A DNA stretch of 64,000 nt from Flabesymbios commensalis. Lineage: Eukaryota > Annelida > Polychaeta > Terebellida > Flabelligeridae. Location of the stretch: positions 25,177,623 through 25,241,622 of the forward strand of contig OZ024914.1 of assembly GCA_964017125.1 (NCBI GenBank). Reading direction: 5' to 3'. The notes beneath the pieces were generated by a model that searched no databases, was not told the DNA's origin, and saw nothing but the letters and a program-made list of their open reading frames with translations. Below, piece by piece: positions 56,746 to 64,000 of the stretch. The translations under genes and the position numbers were made by a program. Positions within the stretch are counted from its first letter, which is position 1. Each line of letters starts with the position of its first letter.

Positions 56746-57245
56746 TAAGTTCATGTAGGTATATACATGCATATCATGATATATATAGTTACATGTATAA
56801 CATAATTTTCATAACCACGATAACCAATATAATGAGTCTTCTGACCATGTGAGCGAACTTACTATAGATCATTGGTTTCCGTTATTGCATATTTTGTAAA
56901 ATATAAAATGTCTTTAAGACCGAATTAGCATACATTTACATATATGTGATAAGTTTGTTCAAGTATCATGACTATAGCATGTCTGGTGAAACTAAGTTGT
57001 TGGTTTCACTGTACACCAGATAAAGCGAATCTCCTCTCTATAAACATGATAAATGTACATGGTATATCGCAACCATTTTCTCGTATTTACGTAACACGAC
57101 TATCACTTGAATGAATATAATTATGCATCCCCCGGATGCATGTATGTGTTCAGTAGATAGCCGCCGCCGCCGTCTCCGCCGTCATTAAAATACAGGGAAT
57201 GCATTCGTTTTCGCCTCATCATAGCGGAAACACATCTAAATTAAA
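56746..57245. other. Unique AT-rich stretch
   Basis: A short (GCC)n at 57162-57182. No gene is supported. Confidence 0.4.
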
Positions 57246-57635
57246 TCAGCACAGGTTTATTACAGGTCTCGTTAAATCCTGAGACCAGGAGCACGAGACT
57301 ACCTGGTAGAGTGTGATTATTGTACTAATAATAGCTAGATCTACAATCGGCATGAGGGCCCTGATTAAATGTTGATAGCACTTCGGACTAATATCCATTG
57401 CAGATATTTCCATGGCAGAGTTTATCACTGCCATGCATGTTATGTGGGCCTTAGGCTTAGCCCCTATGCATGCTTTACTCTTGTCTTGCTGATCATTGTT
57501 TGTTACTATTTGAAGTTGGAATTGCTGACGTAAATTCCAGTAATGATCAATTACATGGTAAATGACGAAAAATAAACATATACAAATTAAATTATTTGAA
57601 AACCTGAGCATCGTCCGGATCGATTTCTGTGACAT
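57246..57635 (-). CDS. Unrecognised 129-codon frame with an N-terminal membrane anchor
   Basis: The minus-strand frame starts MSQKSIRTMLRFSNNLICIC and contains a single hydrophobic segment at about 13-28 (NLICICLFFVIYHVI). It is then polar for some 50 residues and has a second weak hydrophobic stretch near 95-112. The layout recalls a type II membrane protein N-terminus, but no catalytic domain follows and no splice site is evident. It could be chance. Confidence 0.25.
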   Translation of the reverse strand: MSQKSIRTMLRFSNNLICICLFFVIYHVIDHYWNLRQQFQLQIVTNNDQQDKSKACIGAKPKAHITCMAVINSAMEISAMDISPKCYQHLIRALMPIVDLAIISTIITLYQVVSCSWSQDLTRPVINLC

Positions 57636-57654
57636 TCTATTTGGTTTGATACTG

Positions 57655-57850
57655 GTTAAAGAACGTACGATAGGTTTTGCCTGCTGATCACGTCAATAGT
57701 CGTTTTTAATCCGTTTTTTTAACCGATTAAATAACTGTTATTGGGAGTGAAATGATCGTTTTAAACATCAAGCTTTTTAAATGTTTGATCTGAAATTAAA
57801 CAAATAGGAGTAATTTTCACCCTCAAGTGGTTGAACATTTAAATAAATTA
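57655..57850. mobile_element. Family B hairpin MITE, partial, inverted
   Basis: TTGGGAGTGAAATGATCGTT, AACATCAAGCTTTTTAAATG, TTAAACAAATAGGAGTAATT and TTTCACCCTCAAGTGGTTGA are the reverse complement of the right half of the 19771-20182 units. Confidence 0.6.
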
Positions 57851-57969
57851 ACTTAGCAGAATAAGGTTTAGCAGGTTGAAAATAAACTAGCTCCGAGGTC
57901 CAGCTTTAGGCTGTATTGTGGGGCAGATAAGTGCATATATCACAACACTCTTTCAAATAGTGATACAAG

Positions 57970-57978
57970 CACCAAACT
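57970..57978. repeat. 9-bp TSD, left copy (nested element)
   Basis: CACCAAACT, exactly repeated at 58249-58257. Confidence 0.8.
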
Positions 57979-58248
57979 CATCTTCATCTATCCAGTTGTC
58001 TGCTACCGGCAGACTCCTTGATATCACGTATATGTGTTATGTGTTTAGAACCCCCCTCTTCCCTGCCCAACTCCTGCTGGCCAGACAATTTGACCTGAGT
58101 GTGACCTCCATACCACAGTCAGTCAGCCGGTGACGTCATAATGAATATTCATGATGCTCGCACCCCCTCCATTTCGTACAGGCCTGACACACACCTGTTG
58201 TCAAGGTCAGACTGGTAGTCTGACGGTCTGACCTGACTGGGCAGGGTG
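57979..58248. mobile_element. 270-bp non-autonomous element with 9-bp TSD (copy 2)
   Basis: Same ends as 4811-5099 (CATCTTCATCTATCCAGTTG to GGCAGGGTG) and the same internal TGACGTCA, ATGAATATTCAT and GTCAGACT-GGT-AGTCTGAC, but flanked by a different exact 9-bp repeat (CACCAAACT). It interrupts the left TIR of the 57916-60000 element, so it is younger than that element. Confidence 0.85.
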
Positions 58249-58257
58249 CACCAAACT
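58249..58257. repeat. 9-bp TSD, right copy (nested element)
   Basis: CACCAAACT, matching 57970-57978. Confidence 0.8.
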
Positions 58258-60002
58258 TGGCATGAACACTCCACATGAGCCCTTCTTTCAAAAAAAGCCG
58301 TTAGCCAAAAAAAAAATCAAAATGGCCACCATTTCAAGATGGCCGCCATTAGCGGTCAGAAAAACTACTTTTCACCATAAAATTTGACCCAATGGACCGA
58401 TTTGGATGATTTTGGTTTCACAATATATGTTTTCAACCATGCAGAAGCCGAATATATCACTTTGAGACCTCACAAAAGATTTTTTATATGTGTTCTGACA
58501 CTTTTGACAAAAATAATATGCCAAACTAATAGCTAACATACGAGGTAACATACATAATTATGGTGTGTTAGCTTGGGGTGTAGAAGTAGAGGTAATACTT
58601 TTGTTTCAGAGGTCAGCCACATCCTCTGGATGGACTACTGTCACTAGTCCTCACTCTCACCCTAACTCTCATCTATGGCTTCTAGAAGTTGCTTGTACAC
58701 AGCAACGGCCACACCCTGGTACACTGCGTTGGCTCGCAGGCTAAACTAGGTGAGGGTAGCATTCAGAAATTTTGTATGTGATGGAGTATGTCTGACTCAT
58801 TATGTGCGCGAAGTCAACAAGATGCCATCTGAGAGAGGATGCCTACTACAGGAAGAGAAAGAACTCCTCGAACCCCATATCTATTTAATAGCTAGTAGTA
58901 GTAGTACCAGTAGTTATAGATGTAGTTAGATAGTCCAAGACATTTATAAACATGCTAAACTGATATGACATTTGATAGCCTATTTTGTGACCTTGAGTTA
59001 CAAGTTGTGGTGAACTGTTTTTTACTTTTCTCAAATCAATCGGAATAGTGTAATAAGGAGTTAATAAGTTAAAAAGTTATTTATTTCATGTGTACGGCTG
59101 TAGTTCCGAGGATTTGTCGTGACGCAATATCTAGTCTGTGTTCTGTGTGAACAAACATTTCTTAGTCACAAAGCATTTAAACTGATATGACATTTGCTAG
59201 CTTGTTTTATGACCTTTTGTTAAAAGCTGTGATTTTTTTTCATGATGTCGATCGACATAGTGTAATTTGGAATTAAACAAGGTAATTATTTTCATGTGTG
59301 CAGCTGTAGCTGCGAGGTTTAGTCGTGATTCAATATCTAGTCTGTGTTTAGTGTGAACAAAACATTTCCCGTATTGTGTAATGTGGAGTTAAAGAAGTAA
59401 TCATTTTCCCGTGGTCTCTAAAACAGGAACAATTCATTCAACCTTTTTTTGTACAATTGACACATTGTTAATAAAACATTTTTGTTGAACATGTTGTACG
59501 TTTTTTGTATATTTATAAATAAAATGTATAAATAGCTTGTTATACCATTTGTAAGTCAGAAATAAAATTATGTGAGATGTTAAAGTAGTAAATTAGTCTA
59601 GTGCATATTTGAAAAGATATTTTTTGACCCCAACATGATTAAAATTGGTCCAGTGAGTCAATTTTTATAATAAAAAATAGTTTTTTGGGCTATCATGACG
59701 GCCATCTTGGAAAATGACGATCCTTTGGTATTTTAAAGTACCATATTCGTCTTCTACATGGTTGAAAACATATATTTTGCCCCCAACATCATCAAAATCG
59801 GAACAATGAGTCAAATGTTATGGTAAAAGTAGTATTTCTGGACCAAAATGGCGGCCATCTTGAAAAGAGGCGGCCATTTTAATTTTTTTTTGTGGGGGCT
59901 GACGGCTTTTTTCGAAAGAGAGCCCATGGGGAGTGTTCATACCAAGTTTGTTGCTTGTATCATCATTTGAAAGATTGTTTCGCCTATCTGCCCCACTATA
60001 TG

Positions 60003-60780
60003 AGTGGTATAGACAAAAAATCGGCTTAATATGTTGTAAACATAACTGTATTGGTCTTCCTCATGGGCCAGAATCCTAAATGTCAAGGATATAATTAAGG
60101 AAAGAACCAATAGACAAGTTAAAATATGTATCTTCAATATTTATTCATTCCACCACCCTCGCCGGTGATGGCCAACATCCATTCTATACTTGCCAGTAAA
60201 TCGTGCTGCGTGTATCTCTACTATACACAAGATGTATGCCTACCCACCCAATTTCGGTTCAATTTTGGGCCAGTGTCGCTGCCCATTGCTGGTTCAATGC
60301 CGACAAATCAGGGGCGGATCCAGGATTTGAAAAAGGAGGGGTGCACGGGGTTCGGGGGCTCGCTCCCAAGATTTTTTTTAGCCAATTTAGGGGACTTTTT
60401 AAAGAATTTGGCGCAAAAAGGGGTGGGCGTGCGCCCCCTGCGCTCCCCCCCCCTCTGGATCCGCGCCTGCAAATTGTCTACGACGCTGGCCCAACATTAC
60501 TCCAACACTGGGTCTGCTGTATACTTAGCGGCAGCACCTTAGCAAACACGTGCCATTTACCCAATACTGTTTCAATGCTGGCCCAACGTATTCGGCACTG
60601 GCCCGGTATTGAAGCAGCATTGTGTGATTGTCTCATGTTTGCTCGGACTTGCGGGTGACACTTTTTCTCCTCCCGTCGCCAGAAAAGCTACTAACCAGAT
60701 AACACGATACATTGGGCCAATGCTGATGTAATGCTGGGCCAGCGTCTGTGACGCTGGGCAAACATTATTCTAACCTCATC
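60003..60780 (-). mobile_element. Composite palindromic element (copy 3), inverted
   Basis: Reading the minus strand: GGCCAGCGTCTGTGACGCTG-like and full family-A-like palindromes (60655-60540, tips CAGCAAACACG-like), AGTATACAGCAGACCCA, GCCAGCGTCGTAGAC, TTGAACCAGCAATGGGCAGC, GGTGGTGGAATGAATAAATA, TTTTAACTTGTCTATTG, GACATTTAGGATTCTGGC and TTTTTTGTCTATACCAC. The order matches copy 2 at 51835-52490. It is interrupted by a 161-bp MITE at 60309-60469. Confidence 0.8.
60309..60469. mobile_element. hAT-like MITE nested in the composite element, 5-bp TSD
   Basis: The ends CAGGGGCGGATCCAG and CTCTGGATCCGCGCCTG are inverted (one-base differences). It is flanked by CAAAT at 60304-60308 and 60470-60474. 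Comparison with the uninterrupted copies at 43870 and 52160 shows the target sequence without it. A CAGGG start suits hAT-type elements; 5-bp TSDs are known for a subset. Confidence 0.8.
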
Positions 60781-61046
60781 CCTTTAAGCCCCAATCACGA
60801 ATATAGTCGTGAATATATATATTTTTTTTCTAGGCACTTTTCAAGCACACAACTACTTGACATAGCGACATCAAACGTTGTATTTGATATGCTAATAGGG
60901 ACTGTTCCTCAGAAATGTTAACCGTTTCCCACGCACGGCACCTCTTTTCCCGCAAATTCGCAAATTAGCACACAAACATTATTGCAATAAAATTAATAGG
61001 CAACTTCTCATGTTTGCAGCATGGGACGCGCTGGAAAGCCAATCAT

Positions 61047-61112
61047 TAATTTTTGCCCAGTTAAAGTTGTGGGTCGCTGTAGCGAGATACAACTTCAAGT
61101 GGGCAAAAATTT
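61047..61112. repeat. Family B hairpin, stem-loop only
   Basis: ATTTTTGCCCAGTTAAAGTT facing AACTTCAAGTGGGCAAAAAT with the loop GTGGGTCGCTGTAGCGAGATAC. The outer element ends may be CCCTTTAAGC at 60790, but the partner end is not clear. Confidence 0.6.
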
Positions 61113-61397
61113 ACATGTTTGACTGCTTTACAGCATACCCTCTGGATATGACCCGGCTGTATATGGCAAACCCTGGGTTAACAGCTCCGCCGCCACCCAC
61201 CATTAATTCAGCATGTTCCCCGAACCGTCACTACACTGACAATATTACTATCACAATCTGATATTCATGTATAATTTATGCTTGCTTCATTATGTATCAT
61301 CGCGTGATAATCTCTTGTATATATTGGATTCAAGCCAATTGTCTCATTGAAAATTTCGGAAACATTTAGCTTATGTTATAGACCCGCGAGAGCCAAG

Positions 61398-61528
61398 ATG
61401 TTTGGCGATGTACAGCTACTGGCGTTGAACAAGACGTGTTCTGGTGGCGATCGGTGCCGATATCGAACGTGCGGTCCCACGAGAAAACACACACGCGATG
61501 TATTGACGAACCTTCTAGAAATATTCGG
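61398..61528 (+). CDS. Possible first coding exon with consensus splice donor
   Basis: ATG at 61398 (A at -3) opens 43 codons (MFGDVQLLALNKTCSGGDRC, RYRTCGPTRKHTRDV, LTNLLEIF) ending TTCGG directly before GTAAGT, a full-consensus 5' splice site. CG content is higher than the neighbourhood. Overlapping frames are open on the minus strand too, so the frame alone is not proof. No domain is recognised and no downstream exon was linked within the window. Confidence 0.33.
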
Positions 61529-61890
61529 GTAAGTACCGCCGAAATTTTGCCGAATATTCGGTGATGCACAGGGGAATATTCGGGGATTAATCTGTGCTAC
61601 ATCGGCTAACATTAAAGGTGTAGTCAACTGTCAAAATTCGCGGGACAAGGGTCCCCCAGAAGGCAATAGTGCCCGTGGCTAAGCCAAGGCCCTATTCCAT
61701 AATATGCGTTTCATACCCAAAGCCTCATTAAGAGCAAGTTCTCAAATCACAGCAAGTTCATATATACTTGAGCGACATCTATGAGTTAATAATTCAAAGC
61801 CCTTGTCTTTTGCCCCTACTTGGTCGCCTACTTGCAAACAAACTGACTGTATTACTGGGGGATTTGGAAACTGCTTGACCCCCAAGTTTG

Positions 61891-62014
61891 TATTGTCACC
61901 AAGTAAACACAAAACATTTGTATGACTTTATGCAATGTTGGACCAACGTCGAAGACGTTGGGCCGACATTGCATAAATGTCATACAAATGTCTTGCGTTT
62001 ACTTGGTGACAATA
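61891..62014. mobile_element. Palindromic MITE, family A centre with different tips
   Basis: A 124-bp near-perfect foldback from TATTGTCACCAAGTAAACAC to GTTTACTTGGTGACAATA, with the centre GGACCAACGTCGAAGACGTT typical of family A. The tips (TATTGTCACC) and arms (ACATTTGTATGACTTTATGC) are unlike the CAGCAAACACG family, so the centre is shared between subfamilies. Confidence 0.9.
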
Positions 62015-63429
62015 AAATAGTATATATCTGCCACTTTAGAAAGTTTCATCCATTACGTGTTTATTCTCCTCAGTACCTTAATCTGTATTTTTACTACAAT
62101 ATTAACATACATGTACGTACAGCGGAGTTCAATCTGAACAATGTAAACATGGTGGTGTGTTAAACTTATCTGGATTCACATTGTAATATAACTCTAAGTG
62201 GACTATCTACATGTATCTAGCCTAGTTATTGCTCAAGAACTTTATTTATGGTGCTGTCCGAGCTAAAGTACACTATCTGCCACTCACAGGACATTTTAGA
62301 TACGATATATCAAGTAATTCCCTGAATATTTCTGAATGCCATTATCATTACATGTATTTCCACCAAAGGAGGTTATGTTTTTAGTCGTGGTCATTTGTTT
62401 GTTTGTCTGTCCGTCCACAGGATTTTAAGTAATGAACGGATTTGCATTAAACTTTTACCAGAGGTGTGTCACGAGCCAGGGATCAATCCATTGAATTTTG
62501 GGGATGATCCGGAATACGAACTGGATCGCCTCGCGAAGGTTTGCAGTCTTTGACTTACTGTATTGTTATTTAATTGATTGTCCAAGTTTGTATCAATACA
62601 TTTTCAGGTTTGATAATATTTTTACAAACTGATAAGATTTTACAATGTCGGTCTCAAAATATCAATGCACCAATTCATACGACCTTCTAAATCACCATGA
62701 TTACAGCTACTAATTATAAGTCGAAGGATTGTATTATAAACACCGTTTTATCCAGCGCCCGATATAGAGGCCTCCCACTGCTGCACATGGGATAGCATAC
62801 ATTATATTATTCACTGATGTGTTTTGTCAGTTGGAGGGCATCCACAGGGCTGTCGAGAGCCGACCATCTTATTGTACATAAGCTTTGGTAGTACCTCAGT
62901 TTCGGCTAATTTGAAAGTGCTGGCTCATTTTTAGTTAATTAAGTTACTTACTTACTGTTGACATTTAAAGTAGTATTTGGATGATTCAAGGCCATCTTCA
63001 AGGTCAAAAGGTCAATTTCAAAGTCATTTTTTTGAAAATATGACATTCAACAAATTAAAAATAAAGTATTTTTGCTTACATTACCCTGAAATTGACGTTT
63101 TAACCTTGCCCCATTGTTTATGGTCACTATTTGCATGGCCTACCTTTTAACATCGTGAACTAGCATAATGATTAATATTAATATTAGTAATTTAAAGATA
63201 AATATCAATAGCAGTCATTTTATCAATATTCTATCGATATGAACTGTTTGATGTTTTGTAATTCCGCTGATTCTGAAAATTCACACAGTATCATTTTTAC
63301 GTATGGTAGTATTCTCCACTCCCATTCTGACCTCAGAGATTATGAGCGAGGGTTCACCTGAACGACATCTAATGTATGTGTAGAGAATGCTCCACACCCG
63401 TATCAGGAGGTGTGCTATGTGCGCTGTGC
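62015..63429. other. Unique stretch with one dispersed-repeat-like segment
   Basis: 62370-62550 (GGAGGTTATGTTTTTAGTCG, TTTGTCTGTCCGTCC, AATGAACGGATTTGCATTAA, GAGGTGTGTCACGAGCC) resembles a dispersed repeat common in invertebrate genomes, from memory only. No termini are seen. Confidence 0.4.
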
Positions 63430-64000
63430 AGAGTATAATGTATAATGACATCTATGGCGCCAGTATCTTGCAACAATATTGAGACTCAGTGGCGCCGTGG
63501 GCTAAAATCAGTATTCAGTGGGGAGGCCCATAGTCGGAAAAGGAGTTCATCTTATGACGGTCGGTGAATGCTCAGATCAAGGTGGTAGGTCTAAAGTAAT
63601 AGGTGTGTTTTAAACTTTTTCTGAAAGATAGTGACTGATTTTGCTTCACGTATTTCCAAAGGCAATTTATTCCACAAGCGCGATGCAGCAACTGCGAGCG
63701 ATGAATGGCCGTATTTTTTTCTTTTACCGCAGTCCAGGATGTATTGACTTCATAGTTTCGGATCTCAGTGTTTGCTGACGATTCTCGAAATGCAATAGAT
63801 CATTGAGATATGAGGGAGTGCCCATGGATAGTGCTTTATATGTCAGAAGGTTCAGTTTAAATTTATCACGTGATTTAATAGGTAACCAATGCAGTGATTT
63901 GAGCAGGAGCCTAGACTCTGAAAGCCATACTTGACCTGGTCACTACTCGGCTAGGCAATTCTGTATACGCTGCAAACTTGTTTTATATTTTTCGGAACAA
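63430..64000 (-). mobile_element. LINE E, CR1/L2-like 3' end, cut by the window edge
   Basis: The minus-strand translation gives LHWLPIKSRDKFKLNLLTYK, ALSMGTPSYLNDLL and RQQTLRSETMKSIHPGLR, then after one frame change KKYGHSSLAVAASRLWNKLP, LEIREAKSVTIFQKKFKTHL. This is the conserved C-terminus of CR1/L2-type polymerases. Downstream on the minus strand is ACTGGCGCCATAGATGTCAT, the usual GGCGC-type 3' end. The 5' part lies beyond position 64000. Confidence 0.85.

Larger units (their letters stand above)
57916..60000. mobile_element. 2.1-kb TIR element with subterminal repeats and a nested insert
   Basis: The ends GTGGGGCAGATA (57918) and TATCTGCCCCAC (59998) are inverted. The inverted match continues inward for about 250 bp on each side (CTTTCAAATAGTGATACAAG, GGCATGAACACTCC, TTCAAGATGGCCGCCATT, ATATATGTTTTCAACCATG), once the 270-bp nested element at 57979-58248 is discounted. 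The right TIR contains two copies of an approximately 150-bp unit starting AAGATGGCCG(C/T)CAT. The interior (58500-59600) has no recognisable transposase. Flanking TSD is not clear. Confidence 0.75.

Noticed and set aside
60126-60658. Overlapping 138- and 151-codon frames
   Set aside because: They run through the composite element and the nested MITE and encode no domain.

Overview
This is eukaryotic, AT-rich, intron-bearing DNA dominated by transposable-element debris. The mix suggests a marine invertebrate, possibly a deuterostome such as an echinoderm or hemichordate: CR1/L2-like and Jockey-superfamily-like LINEs, several tRNA-derived SINE families, foldback MITEs, and an excess of the palindromic octamer TAGGCCTA. 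The organism assignment is inference from repeat flavour, not from a marker gene.

The only host gene I can read with confidence is a two-exon leucine-rich-repeat type I membrane protein gene on the + strand (13645-15780, 433 codons plus stop). It has a signal peptide, LRRNT, about ten LRRs, LRRCT, one membrane helix and a short cytoplasmic tail. A palindromic MITE sits about 55 bp after its stop codon. A few weaker candidate host exons are listed at low confidence (33773, 35245-35630, 40430-40582, 57246-57635, 61398-61528).

Layout: 1-7130 is unique AT-rich DNA with scattered palindromic MITEs, a SINE fragment and an element with a clean 9-bp target-site duplication (4811-5099). 7134-8855 is a 24-bp minisatellite in two arrays with higher-order duplications. 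8856-13600 is mostly unique, with MITEs and a perfect 45-bp palindrome. 13645-15780 is the LRR gene. 15836-24080 holds MITEs, foldbacks, microsatellites and a TTAA-flanked piggyBac-like MITE. 24386-27310 and about 29340-31720 are two decayed minus-strand LINEs, separated by a roughly 327-bp tandem repeat. 31720-42480 is mostly unique, with a hAT-like MITE, SINEs and inverted repeats. 43340-44110 is a dimeric SINE followed by a composite palindromic element. 46208-49066 is a 2.86-kb terminal-inverted-repeat element, with a 10-bp TSD, inserted into the 3' end of a third LINE fragment (remainder at 49067-49730). 51835-52490 and 60003-60780 are further copies of the composite element. 53970-56740 holds SINEs and an L2/CR1-like LINE 3' end. 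57916-60000 is a TIR element interrupted by a second copy of the 9-bp-TSD element. A fifth LINE 3' end runs off the right edge.

The elements form a readable insertion stratigraphy (SINE- or MITE-sized elements nested in larger ones), and several have intact TSDs. The most distinctive theme is a large set of foldback elements whose conserved tips and conserved centre flank arms that vary between copies but stay self-complementary within a copy.
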